A DNA stretch of 62,642 nucleotides, taken from an uncultured Myxococcaceae bacterium (lineage in GTDB: Bacteria; Myxococcota_A; Polyangia; Polyangiales; Ga0077539). The notes under the pieces are model-generated. The model was not told the origin of the DNA and made no database searches. It worked only from the letters and a program-made list of their open reading frames with translations. Shown here piece after piece: positions 27,602-37,031 of this stretch. Both the position numbers and the translations under genes were made by a program. Where the stretch lies: contig CAMFHP010000038.1 of NCBI GenBank assembly GCA_945952225.1, positions 1 to 62,642 on the forward strand. The letters are read 5' to 3'. The first letter of the stretch is position 1, and the number at the start of each line of letters is the position of its first letter.

Positions 27602-30292
27602 CTACTGCACGAACTGAAGGACCACCGCGTCGGCGAGGCCCGCGCTCACGAGCGCTCCCACGCCGAAGTCGACGGTGGCTTCGAAGAGTCCGCCCGCATA
27701 GACGTTGGCGCTGCTGTCGACCGCCACGCCGCGGAACTCGTCGGCGCCGTCACCGCCGAAGCGGCGCGACCACCGATGCGCGCCCGCCGCGGTGTAGCTC
27801 GCGAGGAACGCGTCGGTGTTGCCCGCGCTGGCGCGGAACCCGCCGCCGAAGTCGACGTTGCCGCTGAAGCTCCCGCCCACGATGACGTTGCCCGCGGGAT
27901 CGATGGAGAGGCCATACCCCGTGGCGTTGCCGAAGACGCCCGTGGCTCCGCCCATGCGGCGCGCCCAGCGGTACGAGCCCGTGCTGGTGTAGCTCGCGAC
28001 GAAGCCGTCGGTGCCCGAGGGAGCGGTCACGAGCCCGCCGCCGAAGTCGACGGAGCCCTGGTAGTAGCCCGTGATGTAGACGTTGTTGCTCGCGTCGAGG
28101 GTGACGGCCTGGGCCCAGTCGGCGCTCGCGGCGCCCACGCGCTTCGACCATCGCTGCGCGCCCGCGGCGGTGAGGCTCACGACGAAGAGGTCGAAGTTGC
28201 CTGCGCTCGCGAGCACGTCGCCGCCGAAGGTGGGAGCGCCCTGAAAGTATCCCGTCGCGACCACGCCGCCGTCGGAGCCCACGGCCACGCCGAAGCCCGC
28301 GCCGCTGCCCGTACGCGGCGACACGGCGCTGTACCGACGCACCCAGCGGAACGAGCCGTCGGGGCCCAGCGCCATGACGAAGGGATCGGGGCTCGTGGTG
28401 CCCGCGACGAATCCGCCGCCGAAGTCGAGGCCATTGCGCGCGCTTCCCGTGACGTAGACCCCCGCGGTGTCGACGGCGACGGCGTTGGCGGTGTCGGCTC
28501 CCTCGGCGCCGAAGGTGCGGACCCACCGCACGACGCCCTCGGGCGTGAGCGAGACGATGAACACGTCGGTGTCGCCCATCGACGTGACCGCGCCGCGGCC
28601 GAAGTCGACGGTTCCCGAGAACGTGCCCACCACGACGACGCTGCCGCCCGGATCGGCCGCCACGCCCGTCGCCACGTCGGTGCCGCTCCCGCCGAAGGAG
28701 CGCGCCCATCGGATCGAGTTGTCGCTGCGGAGCGAGGCCACGAAGGCGTCGGTGCCTCCACCGCCGGCGATCATTCCGTCGCCGACGCGCGTGGGGCCCA
28801 CGAGGCGCCCGGCGACGATGACGTTGCCCATGGGGTCGACCGTCGCCGCGTAGACGCCGTCGTCGCGCACGTCGCCGATGCGCTTCGACCACCCCGTCGC
28901 GGGCACGCGGCACATGCCCATGGAGCACACCTCGCCGCTCCCGCAGGTGCGCCCGCACGCGCCGCAGTTCGCCGTTCCCCACCGCACGTCGGTCTCGCAG
29001 CCGTTGGCCGGGTTGCGGTCGCAGTCGGCGTAGCCCGTCGCGCACGTGAAGCCGCACGCGCCCGACACGCACACCGCCGTCGCGTTGGCCACCGTCGCGC
29101 ACGGACGCCCGCACGCACCACAGTGGGCCGCCGTCACGCGCACGTCGGTCTCGCAGCCGTTGGTGGCGTCACCGTCGCAGTTGCCGAGGCCCGCGTTGCA
29201 GGTGAAGCCACACGCGCGTCCGTCGCAGGTCGACACGGCGCCGGGGCGCGTCGCACACGGGGTGCAGCCCGTTCCGCACGAGGTCAGCGCGGTGTTGCTC
29301 ACACACGCGGTGTCGCAGAGGTGAAAGCCCGTGTTGCACGCCACACCGCACGCGGTCCCGTTGCAGGTGGCCGTGCCGTTCATGGGCGCGGGGCACGGGG
29401 TACACGCCGTGCCGCACGTGGCCGGCGCGCTGTTGAGCACACACGAGCCCGCGCAGAGGTGCGCGTTCGTGGCGCACTGGGCGCCGCAGCTCCGCCCGTC
29501 GCACGTCGCCATGCCGTTGGGCACGCTCGGACACGGCGTGCAGCTCGTTCCGCACGTGGCCACCGCGCGGTCGTCGACACACGCGTTGCCGCAGCGGTGG
29601 TAGCCCGCCGCGCACTGGATCCCGCAGAGCCCGTCGTTGCAGACCGCGCGGCCGTTGAGCGTCGCGGGACACACCACACCGCACGCCCCGCAGTTGCCCG
29701 GATCGACGCTCGTGTCGGAGCACCGCGTGGCGCATCGCGCGAAGCCTCGCGGACACCCGCAGCGTCCGCCCATGCACGTCTCTCCGTCGCCGCACGCGCG
29801 CCCGCAGTCGCCGCAGTTCGCCGCGTCGGTTTGCAGGTCCTGACAGCGCCCGAGTCCGCCGGCCACGCAGAGCGCGCGGGGCGCGTCGCACATCGTCTGG
29901 CATCGCCCGTTGTTGCAGACCTCGCCGCTCGCACATCGCACGCCGCACGCGCCGCACGCGCCGGGGTTCCACACCGTGTCGGTGCACACGCCGCTGCACA
30001 TGCGCTCGCCCGCGGCGCATCCCGTGTCGTCGGCAACATCGACCGCATCGACGACGTCGGCCGCGTCGCGCGCATCGTCGCCGCCATCGGGTGCGCCATC
30101 GAACACGTCGGCGTCGAGGCCGCCGTCTGCCGCCGTCTCGCGCGCGTCGAGGGAGGGCACATCGACGTCGCCTCCGCCCGTGTCGAGGGGCGCCGCGTCG
30201 GGCACGTCGGGGCTGACGGTGGGCGACTCACTGCAGCCCCAGGCCGAGGCACACAGAAGCAACACGAGCTCGCGAGAGAAGCGGGTACGCAC
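27602..30292 (-). CDS. Cys-rich lipoprotein with C-terminal seven-bladed SBBP-type propeller
   Basis: 896 residues. Lipobox-type AWGC (Cys20), then a very acidic Asp-rich stalk (about 25-90), then Cys modules of several kinds. The last two are of the DCDGxxxNGCExD type also found in the neighbouring gene at 30716. From about residue 440 to the end, seven repeats of roughly 60 residues carry the signature xVDPxGNVYVxGxFxGxVDFG followed by F-x-x-S-x-x-x-G-x-x-R-W, the pattern of SBBP beta-propeller repeats. It is probably anchored to the outer membrane and displayed; propellers usually mediate protein contacts. It is on the opposite strand to the other lipoproteins, and bolA lies 38 bp upstream on the same strand. 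Confidence 0.85.
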   Translation of the reverse strand: MRTRFSRELVLLLCASAWGCSESPTVSPDVPDAAPLDTGGGDVDVPSLDARETAADGGLDADVFDGAPDGGDDARDAADVVDAVDVADDTGCAAGERMCSGVCTDTVWNPGACGACGVRCASGEVCNNGRCQTMCDAPRALCVAGGLGRCQDLQTDAANCGDCGRACGDGETCMGGRCGCPRGFARCATRCSDTSVDPGNCGACGVVCPATLNGRAVCNDGLCGIQCAAGYHRCGNACVDDRAVATCGTSCTPCPSVPNGMATCDGRSCGAQCATNAHLCAGSCVLNSAPATCGTACTPCPAPMNGTATCNGTACGVACNTGFHLCDTACVSNTALTSCGTGCTPCATRPGAVSTCDGRACGFTCNAGLGNCDGDATNGCETDVRVTAAHCGACGRPCATVANATAVCVSGACGFTCATGYADCDRNPANGCETDVRWGTANCGACGRTCGSGEVCSMGMCRVPATGWSKRIGDVRDDGVYAATVDPMGNVIVAGRLVGPTRVGDGMIAGGGGTDAFVASLRSDNSIRWARSFGGSGTDVATGVAADPGGSVVVVGTFSGTVDFGRGAVTSMGDTDVFIVSLTPEGVVRWVRTFGAEGADTANAVAVDTAGVYVTGSARNGLDFGGGFVAGTTSPDPFVMALGPDGSFRWVRRYSAVSPRTGSGAGFGVAVGSDGGVVATGYFQGAPTFGGDVLASAGNFDLFVVSLTAAGAQRWSKRVGAASADWAQAVTLDASNNVYITGYYQGSVDFGGGLVTAPSGTDGFVASYTSTGSYRWARRMGGATGVFGNATGYGLSIDPAGNVIVGGSFSGNVDFGGGFRASAGNTDAFLASYTAAGAHRWSRRFGGDGADEFRGVAVDSSANVYAGGLFEATVDFGVGALVSAGLADAVVLQFVQ

Positions 30293-30330
30293 GGCGCGAT
30301 CCTATCGCAACGTGCGCGAGCGTGACGCGC

Positions 30331-30600
30331 TCAGGGCTCGCCCGGCGCCTTTGTCGTCAGCGCGAGCGCGTGCACCGCGCCCTTCATCTCCGCGGCGAGC
30401 GCGGCGTACACCATGCGGTGCCGCTCGATGAGCGTGCGTCCCGCGAAGGACTCCGCGGTGATCGCGACGCGAAAGTGCGAGCCGCCCCCCGCGGCGCCCG
30501 CGTGCCCTGCATGCTGATCGCTCTCGTCGTCGATGCGCAGCACGGTGGGAGCGAACGTCGCGCGGAGCGTGGCCTCGATGCGCTGATGCGTGGGACTCAC
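30331..30600 (-). CDS. bolA: BolA family protein
   Basis: 89 residues, usual length for BolA. Small stress-associated proteins that pair with monothiol glutaredoxins or act as DNA-binding regulators. The family core is visible: an IEATLRATFAPTVLRI start, SHFRVAITAESFAGRTLIERHRMVY with the conserved FxGxxxxxRHRxVY signature, and a C-terminal GAVHALALTTKAPGE. A small His/Gly insertion (HAGHAGAAGGG) replaces the usual loop and may be lineage-specific. It is divergent from the Cys-rich lipoprotein gene at 30716 across a 115-bp shared upstream region, and followed by the propeller lipoprotein on the same strand. Confidence 0.93.
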   Translation of the reverse strand: MSPTHQRIEATLRATFAPTVLRIDDESDQHAGHAGAAGGGSHFRVAITAESFAGRTLIERHRMVYAALAAEMKGAVHALALTTKAPGEP

Positions 30601-30715
30601 GCCGCGACGTGTACCACCGATGGGCCTCCCGACGTTCTGTCAATCACGACCACAGGGGCGCGAATGATCCAAATCGGCTGTACACCGCGAAGGGGCGCTG
30701 TGTAGCGTCGAAGCC

Positions 30716-32344
30716 ATGGCCTGGCGCGCGCTCCGTTCCTTGCGTTCCCCCACGATTTCAAGCCTCTGCCTCGCGCTCGGTGCTGCGGCGTTGAGCGCCT
30801 GTGCGGGCGATTCTTCGCCGCCTCCCGTGTCGCTCTACCGCCCCGACGTGCAGATCGACATCACCATCGTGACCGACACGGGGAGCGACGTGACGGCCTC
30901 CGACGCGGGCGATGGCGGCGACGCGACGGCCTCCGACGCGAGCGACGTGACGGCCTCCGACGCGGCGAGCGACGGGAGCGATGCGAGCACTGCCGATGCG
31001 AGCGACGGCGCGAGCGACGCGGGCTGCAACGCAGTCTGTGACGGCGGATGCGTCAACACGCTCACGGACCCGCGCAACTGCGGCGGCTGCGGCATGGTGT
31101 GCCCCGCGGCGCCGGCCAACGCCGCCATCACGTGCACGATGGGGCGGTGCAACACGCCGATGCAGTGCCTCCCGGGCTTCGCAGACTGCGACGGGCTCGC
31201 AGGCAACGGCTGCGAGGTCAACATCGGCACGAACCCCGACCACTGCGGCATGTGTCGTCGCGTGTGTCCGTCGGCGCCGAACGCCAACGCCGCGTGCCTC
31301 GAAGGCAACTGCGGCCTCGCGTGCGTGATGGGCTTCGGCGACTGCGACGGCACGGCGGTCAACGGCTGCGAGATCGACATCCGCCGCACGGCCACGCACT
31401 GCGCCGCTTGCGGGCGCGTGTGCACCCTCGGACGCGAGACGCTCAACGCCTCGCCCGCGTGCGTCGACAGCGCGTGCTCCTTCGCGTGCGGCGCGGGCTG
31501 GGGCGACTGCGACGGCATGCGCGCCAACGGGTGCGAGACCGACGTCACCACCGACCGTCGCAACTGCGGCGCGTGCGGAACGGCGTGCGATGCGCCCAAC
31601 GCGTCGGGGTCGTGCGTCGCCGGGCGCTGCGCGTTCACCTGCAACACGGGCTTCGGCGACTGCGACGGCCTCGCGGCCAACGGGTGCGAGGTGAATCTCA
31701 ACAACACCATCGCCCACTGCGGGCGCTGCGGAAACGTCTGCCCCAACGCGGTGAACGGCACCCCCACGTGCAGCGCGGGAGCCTGCGCGTACGTGTGCAA
31801 CGGCGGCTACGGCGACTGCGACGGCGTGCGCTCGAACGGCTGCGAGACCGACACCACGAACAACGCGGAACACTGCAGCCGCTGCGGCAACGTGTGCCCG
31901 GGCTACGTCAACGGCGTGCCCTCGTGCATCGGCAGCACGTGCCGCCCGACCTGCACCGGCGGCTACGGCAACTGCGATGGAGACTCGTCGAACGGCTGCG
32001 AGATCGACACGCGCACGAACCCCCGCCACTGCGGCGTGTGCGGTCGCGTGTGTCCCTCGGTGGCCAACGCGATGCCTGCGTGCGCGGGCGGCGGCTGCAC
32101 GGTGGTCTGCAACACGGGCTTCGGCGACTGCGACTCGGACCTCGTGAACGGCTGCGAGACCGACGTGCGGACCTCGCCGCGCCACTGCGGCATGTGCGGC
32201 CGCACGTGCACGCTCCCCCACGCGGTCGAGGGATGCGCGGCGTCGACGTGCACCGTCGTCTCGTGCGAGTCGGGATTCAGCAACTGCGACGGCGACGCGG
32301 CCAACGGCTGCGAGACCGAAGGGCCTTGCGTCACGCCGTCGTGA
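30716..32344 (+). CDS. Cys-rich surface lipoprotein with eight DCDG/NGCE repeats
   Basis: 542 residues. Lipobox LSAC (Cys29). The stalk (about 45-100) is Asp/Ala/Ser-rich with TASDASD repeats. The rest is eight modules of about 55 residues, each containing a GxGDCDGxxxNGCExD motif followed by HCGxCGxVC. Asp and Asn spacing in DCDG...NGCE resembles calcium-binding loops, but calcium binding is inference. There is no other domain. It is a likely surface rod protein related to its neighbours. A hairpin follows the stop after 39 bp. Confidence 0.8.
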   Translation: MAWRALRSLRSPTISSLCLALGAAALSACAGDSSPPPVSLYRPDVQIDITIVTDTGSDVTASDAGDGGDATASDASDVTASDAASDGSDASTADASDGASDAGCNAVCDGGCVNTLTDPRNCGGCGMVCPAAPANAAITCTMGRCNTPMQCLPGFADCDGLAGNGCEVNIGTNPDHCGMCRRVCPSAPNANAACLEGNCGLACVMGFGDCDGTAVNGCEIDIRRTATHCAACGRVCTLGRETLNASPACVDSACSFACGAGWGDCDGMRANGCETDVTTDRRNCGACGTACDAPNASGSCVAGRCAFTCNTGFGDCDGLAANGCEVNLNNTIAHCGRCGNVCPNAVNGTPTCSAGACAYVCNGGYGDCDGVRSNGCETDTTNNAEHCSRCGNVCPGYVNGVPSCIGSTCRPTCTGGYGNCDGDSSNGCEIDTRTNPRHCGVCGRVCPSVANAMPACAGGGCTVVCNTGFGDCDSDLVNGCETDVRTSPRHCGMCGRTCTLPHAVEGCAASTCTVVSCESGFSNCDGDAANGCETEGPCVTPS

Positions 32345-32383
32345 TCGCGTTGCACAGGTGATCGAAGGATCGGCGGGGATCGA

Positions 32384-32413
32384 CCTCCGTGCGCAGCACC
32401 GGGCGCGCGGAGG
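32384..32413 (+). terminator. Probable intrinsic-type hairpin after lipoprotein gene
   Basis: Arms CCTCCGTGCGC (32384-32394) and GCGCGCGGAGG (32403-32413) pair at 10 of 11 positions around an 8-nt loop, 39 bp past the stop at 32344. The T tract is poor, as often seen in GC-rich genomes. Confidence 0.5.
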
Positions 32414-32469
32414 CTTCGTCACGTCCGCGCGTTGACGCGCCGCACCGCGCTGCGAACGCACGCAGACCC

Positions 32470-32500
32470 TTGAAACGTAGGGCCTCCGTTGAGGTATGGT
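32470..32500 (+). promoter_or_regulatory. Candidate sigma70 promoter for beta-helix lipoprotein
   Basis: TTGAAA at 32470-32475 and TATGGT at 32495-32500 with a 19-nt spacer, about 64 bp before the ATG at 32564. The match is fair and the spacer slightly long. The position just after the preceding hairpin supports a separate transcript. Confidence 0.4.
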
Positions 32501-32563
32501 GGCGCGAGACGGACGGTGTGGACCCCTCTGGCGCTCACGCGCCATCAAGGAGCCTGTCACGAC

Positions 32564-34801
32564 ATGCGCAAATCCTTTCTGATGACCGGTGTGATCGCGT
32601 TGATGGTGTCCGCGTGCGGAGGTGGCGCTCAGCCTACGGTCCCCGACACCGACGCTGCACCGAACGACGTCGACAACGACGCGACGACCGATGTGGCCTT
32701 CGACGCGACGCCCGATGTCGCCGATGTGCCCGACGTCCCCGACGTCGTCGACGCGGGACGCGCATGCGCGAGCAACGACGACTGCACCGCGCCCGACCTC
32801 TGCACCAACGCCCAGATCTGCCGCAACAACCGCTGCATCACGATCGGCGGCGCGGCCACCTGCGACGACGGCATCGCGTGCACGAGCGACAGTTGCGACG
32901 CCACGCGCGGGCGCTGCGTGCACGACGCCGACGACATGCGCTGTCCCTCGGGGCAGTTCTGCGACCGCACGGCCATCACGGGCGGCTGTGTGCGTGAGCT
33001 CCCGTGTGAGATCGGTGACCGGTCGTGCGAGCGCCTCCAGGGCGACCCGTGCACGGGCACGTGGAGCTGTGATCCCGCACGACTGCGCTGCGTGCGGAGC
33101 GCGCCCTACAACTGCGACGACATGGACATGTGCACGACGGACATGTGCTCCGTCACGGGCACCGCGCCGATGTGCGCCCACTCGGGTCCCGACTACAACG
33201 CCGACGTGCGGAACTGCGGCGGCTGCGGTCGCGCGTGCCGCACCGACCTCGCCAACGTCACGCCGACCTGCGCGATGGGCACGTGCAGCTATGCGTGCAC
33301 CACGGGCTTCGTCGACCTCGACCGCGACCTCATGGCCACGACGTCGAACGGCTGCGAGTGCAACACCGCGGCGGCCGACGAGCCCGACCTCATGTTCCAG
33401 GACACGAACTGCGACGGCATCGACGGCAACGCGGCGGGCGCGATCTTCGTGTCGCCGCGCGGGAGCGATTCGAATCCCGGCACGCGCGAGATGCCCAAGC
33501 AGACCATGGCCGCGGCCATCGACGCCGCGCGCATGGCGATGAAGTCCGTGTACGCCGCCGCGGGCACGTACATGGGAACGGTCACCCTGCAGTCCGGCGT
33601 GAGCATCTACGGCGGCTACGACGACACGCGCAACTGGGCGCGCGCGCGAACGAACTACACCATCCTCCGCGCTCCCTCCGTCGGCGTCGTCGCGCAGAAC
33701 CTCAACGTGCCCACGGAGCTGCAACTCCTCACGATCAACGCGACCACGGGCTCCATGCCCGGCGAGAGCACCTACGGCGTGCGCGTGACGGGCACCGCCG
33801 CGGTGCTCACGATCCGCGCGTGCACGATCACCGCGGGCAACGGCGCCAACGGGGCCTCGGGCTCCAACGGCACCGCGGGCGCGTCGGGCTCCAACGGCAC
33901 CTCGGCGGGCACGCCCTCGGCGGGCGGCGGCGCGTCGTCGTCGTGCGGCGCCAACGGCGGCAACGGCGGCGCGGGCCGCGCGGGCACGAGCAGCGGGTTC
34001 AACGGACAGTCGGGCGGCACGTCGCGCGGCGGCAGCGCGGGCATCGCGGGATCGGGCGGAAGCTGCCCGACGATCGGCAGCGCGCGCCCCGGTCAGTCGG
34101 CGCCCAATCCCGGGGAGGCGGGCGGTCCGGGCAACGGCGGTGACGGCCCCAACGGCATGGCCGGACGCGCCGCGCAGGTGCTCGGCACCGTGAACCGTGA
34201 GACCGGTGCGTTCATCCCTGCCGACGGCTCGCCGGGACAGCCCGGGACGCCCGGCGGAGGCGGCGGAGGCGGCGGAGGCGGCGGCGGGAGCCAGCACGGA
34301 TGCGGCTTCCTCAACACGAGCTGCTGCGACTCGACGAGCGGCGGCGGCGGTGGCGGTGGCAGCGGCGGATGCGGCGGCACCGAAGGCACCGCGGGCACGG
34401 GCGGCGGCGGCAGCTTCGGCGTGATGGCGATCTCGTCGCAGGTGCGCCTCGAAGGCACCACGGTGACCGCAGGACGCGGCGGCAACGGCGGGCGCGGCGG
34501 CAACGGCGGACGCGGCGGCAACGGCGGACGCGGTGGGTCCGGCGGCGGCTCGACGGACAACGCAGGTCGCGGCGCGTCGGGTGCGGACGGCGGCCTCGGC
34601 GGCTACGGCGGCAACGGCTCCGGCGGCGCGGGCGGCCCCTCGGTGTGCGTGTTCTATGTCGGCATCGCGCCGACGATCCTCATGCCCGACTGCACGCTCG
34701 GCGGCGGCGGCAACGGCGGCGCAGGCGGCTCCAACGGCGTCGCGCCCGATGCGCCCGACGGGGCCAACGGTCCGTCGGACCAGGTCCGCGCCGGCAGCTG
34801 A
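32564..34801 (+). CDS. Surface lipoprotein with beta-helix (DUF1565-like) and Gly-rich C-terminal region
   Basis: 745 residues. AAGGAG lies 11 nt before the ATG. Lipobox VSAC (Cys18), then an Asp-rich stalk (about 25-65) and Cys modules (about 66-270). The DUF1565-like segment starts at AIFVSPRGSDSNPGTREMPK (about 295), the usual entry to right-handed beta-helix repeats. The C-terminal ~320 residues are Gly/Asn-rich with GGNGGRGG repeats and a few cysteines, resembling PGRS-type low complexity. The stop is 31 bp before the GTPase gene, so they may share a transcript. Surface location is inferred; function unknown. Confidence 0.78.
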   Translation: MRKSFLMTGVIALMVSACGGGAQPTVPDTDAAPNDVDNDATTDVAFDATPDVADVPDVPDVVDAGRACASNDDCTAPDLCTNAQICRNNRCITIGGAATCDDGIACTSDSCDATRGRCVHDADDMRCPSGQFCDRTAITGGCVRELPCEIGDRSCERLQGDPCTGTWSCDPARLRCVRSAPYNCDDMDMCTTDMCSVTGTAPMCAHSGPDYNADVRNCGGCGRACRTDLANVTPTCAMGTCSYACTTGFVDLDRDLMATTSNGCECNTAAADEPDLMFQDTNCDGIDGNAAGAIFVSPRGSDSNPGTREMPKQTMAAAIDAARMAMKSVYAAAGTYMGTVTLQSGVSIYGGYDDTRNWARARTNYTILRAPSVGVVAQNLNVPTELQLLTINATTGSMPGESTYGVRVTGTAAVLTIRACTITAGNGANGASGSNGTAGASGSNGTSAGTPSAGGGASSSCGANGGNGGAGRAGTSSGFNGQSGGTSRGGSAGIAGSGGSCPTIGSARPGQSAPNPGEAGGPGNGGDGPNGMAGRAAQVLGTVNRETGAFIPADGSPGQPGTPGGGGGGGGGGGGSQHGCGFLNTSCCDSTSGGGGGGGSGGCGGTEGTAGTGGGGSFGVMAISSQVRLEGTTVTAGRGGNGGRGGNGGRGGNGGRGGSGGGSTDNAGRGASGADGGLGGYGGNGSGGAGGPSVCVFYVGIAPTILMPDCTLGGGGNGGAGGSNGVAPDAPDGANGPSDQVRAGS

Positions 34802-34832
34802 TCGCTCCTCTCCCCACCCGAAGTTCCACACC

Positions 34833-37031
34833 ATGATCGACGTGTTCGAACTGGCCCGCTACGGGGCGGCGCTCCCCGCCCCCGCGCAGGCCCAGTCTGC
34901 CTTCGAGGCGAGCCTCTCGGCGCTCGCGCGCACCTACTCCGACTGGCTCGCCGACGCGTCGGGGCGCATCACCGACGCGCGCAGCGCCTCGCCCGACGAC
35001 AACACCCTCGTCGAGCGCGAGTGGGGCGACGTCGAGCGCCGGGCGCGCGAGGCCGTGCGACGCTTCGCCGAGGCCGTCGAGCGCCAGCCCACGGCGGCCA
35101 CCATGGGCAAGGTCAACGCGGGCAAGACGCTCATGCTCTCGCGCTGGTACGGCGACCTCGAAGAGCTCCGCGAGCTGCCCGTGGGCGACGCCGACACCAC
35201 GGGCTGCCTCACGCGCCTCACGCGCCGTGGGGGCGCGAAGCTCGACGGCGCCGTGCGGGTGAAGACCCTCGACAACGCAGCGTTCGAGACCGAGCCCGCG
35301 GCCGTCGACGACGCGGCCACGCTCGATGAGTTCCCCGCGTCGCTCTATGTGACCTTCGAAGCGGGCAACCGCGACGAGTTCGCGAAGGCGCTGCGCGTGT
35401 GCCGCTTTCCCACGGGCGACGATGCGAACTACGAGCTCGAAGAGACCCGCCGCGGCGAGTACCGCGTGGTGCGCCTCCGCTCGGGAGAGCTTCGACTCCG
35501 CTCGCTCCAGCTCCGCGCGTGCGAGCTCACGCTGCGCGTGCGACCGCTGCCCGACACGCGCGCGTCGCGCATCTTCGAGGTGCTCGACCTCGTCGACTGC
35601 CCCGGCGCCGATCCGCAGATCGAGACCGACTCCTCGCGCCACCTCAAGGCCGTGAAGAACCACCTGGTGTTCCGTCAGGCGGTCAACGAGCTCGACCTGC
35701 TGCTGCTCGTGGCGTCGTCGCAGCCGAGCGCGATCCGTCCGGGCTACCAGCTCCTGCACGGCCCGTGGCGCCACTGGGTCGAGCGCTGCGAGGGGCGCAT
35801 GCGCGGCCGCGTGGTCGTCGCGCTCACCTACGCGGGCGAGGCGCTGCGTCACTCGGCGGAGCGTCTGCGTGACCTCGCGCGGCCCGAGAGCGAGCGTCAG
35901 ATCAACACGCTGCAATCGCTGCCGCAGTCGGTGTTCGGCTCGGTGATCCAGCCGCTGCGGGGCGCGCTCGACGAGCCGTACCTCGGCGCGCTCGACCCCA
36001 ACGACCTGCGCACCTGGGCGCCCTTCGTGCTGCTCGAGAACCGCCACGTCGACGCCGAGCTCGAAGTGCCCGCGGCCGATGTGGAGCGCGCCCGCGAGGC
36101 GATCGTCGCGCACCTCGACGACGCCACGATGCCCGACGACGCGCCCTTCGCGTGGCGCGTGTGTCACTTCTTCGCGCGGAGCTGGGTCGATGACGTGGCC
36201 CGGGTGCGCGCCGCCGAGCCCGTCGCGCGCCGTCGATTTCTGGAGTGGATGGTCGACGTGATCCTCGCGGTCGCGAACCCCGAGGACCGCGGCCATGAGC
36301 TCCTCACGCGGCTGATGCTCCACCTCGCGCATCGCGGAGAGCTCCGCAAGGCCAAGAGCGCCGAGCTCGTGGAGCTGGCCGCTCGCGCGCGCGCCGCCAT
36401 CACCGACCTGCAGGAGAGGCTCACCCGCGAGCCCCGCGCCGACCGCGCCGCCCTCGATGCGATGGAGTCGTTGGTCACGAAGCTTCGCGCGTCGCTGCCC
36501 CGTCAAGGCGTGGCGATCCCGTTCCCGGCGAACATCCGTCAGGCGTGCCTGCGGCCGTACGGTGCGACGCCCGCGAGCTGGGATGTGATCACCGCCGAGT
36601 GCGTGCGCGCGGCCTGCGCGGCGGTGCAGTCGGCGACGCGGCAGCCCGAGCTCGCGACGGAGCTCAGGCCCGTGCTCGAACGCATGCTCGACGCCGACGT
36701 CGCCACGCGGAGGCTGCGTGAGGAGGAGGAGCGCTTCCTCGGTGACGAGCCCTCCAACGCGGTGCACTGCACCCACTTCGTGCTCGCGCGTCTCGCGTCG
36801 GCGATCGACTGGCTGATGCACGCCTCGGAGGCCGAGCGCGAGGACTACGCCGCGCGCACGCTCGGGATCGATCCACGCAAGACCGAGGCGTACCGACGGC
36901 TCCGTCGCGCGGTGGGTGAGCTGTCACTGCCCGAAGGGCTCGACGAGTCGCACGCGCGCATCGCGGAACACTTCACGGCGCTGCTCGCGGAGCTCGACGC
37001 GCCCGCCCCCGCGGAGAACACGGCATGTTGA
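34833..37031 (+). CDS. Dynamin-like GTPase, SrfC-type putative virulence factor
   Basis: 732 residues, cytoplasmic by lack of a signal. The N-terminal helical stretch precedes a P-loop GKVNAGKT (residues 92-99). A probable switch I Thr lies in GDADTTGCLTRL (about 118-129) and a G3 motif in LDLVDCPGAD (251-260); no clear NKxD motif was found. The remaining ~450 residues are mainly helical. GTPase motifs, length and the pairing with an Hsp70-like partner match SrfC-type (Virul_Fac) proteins encoded beside SrfB in enterobacteria. Homology was judged by architecture, not by search. ATG 34833 (MIDVFELARYG) was chosen; the upstream open frame is antisense-like noise over the previous gene. The last codons overlap the next start by 7 bp. 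Confidence 0.75.
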   Translation: MIDVFELARYGAALPAPAQAQSAFEASLSALARTYSDWLADASGRITDARSASPDDNTLVEREWGDVERRAREAVRRFAEAVERQPTAATMGKVNAGKTLMLSRWYGDLEELRELPVGDADTTGCLTRLTRRGGAKLDGAVRVKTLDNAAFETEPAAVDDAATLDEFPASLYVTFEAGNRDEFAKALRVCRFPTGDDANYELEETRRGEYRVVRLRSGELRLRSLQLRACELTLRVRPLPDTRASRIFEVLDLVDCPGADPQIETDSSRHLKAVKNHLVFRQAVNELDLLLLVASSQPSAIRPGYQLLHGPWRHWVERCEGRMRGRVVVALTYAGEALRHSAERLRDLARPESERQINTLQSLPQSVFGSVIQPLRGALDEPYLGALDPNDLRTWAPFVLLENRHVDAELEVPAADVERAREAIVAHLDDATMPDDAPFAWRVCHFFARSWVDDVARVRAAEPVARRRFLEWMVDVILAVANPEDRGHELLTRLMLHLAHRGELRKAKSAELVELAARARAAITDLQERLTREPRADRAALDAMESLVTKLRASLPRQGVAIPFPANIRQACLRPYGATPASWDVITAECVRAACAAVQSATRQPELATELRPVLERMLDADVATRRLREEEERFLGDEPSNAVHCTHFVLARLASAIDWLMHASEAEREDYAARTLGIDPRKTEAYRRLRRAVGELSLPEGLDESHARIAEHFTALLAELDAPAPAENTAC

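Noticed and set aside
30601-30715. TTGACA-like hexamer on the minus strand upstream of bolA
   Set aside because: No acceptable -10 element at 15-19 nt spacing, so not listed as a promoter.
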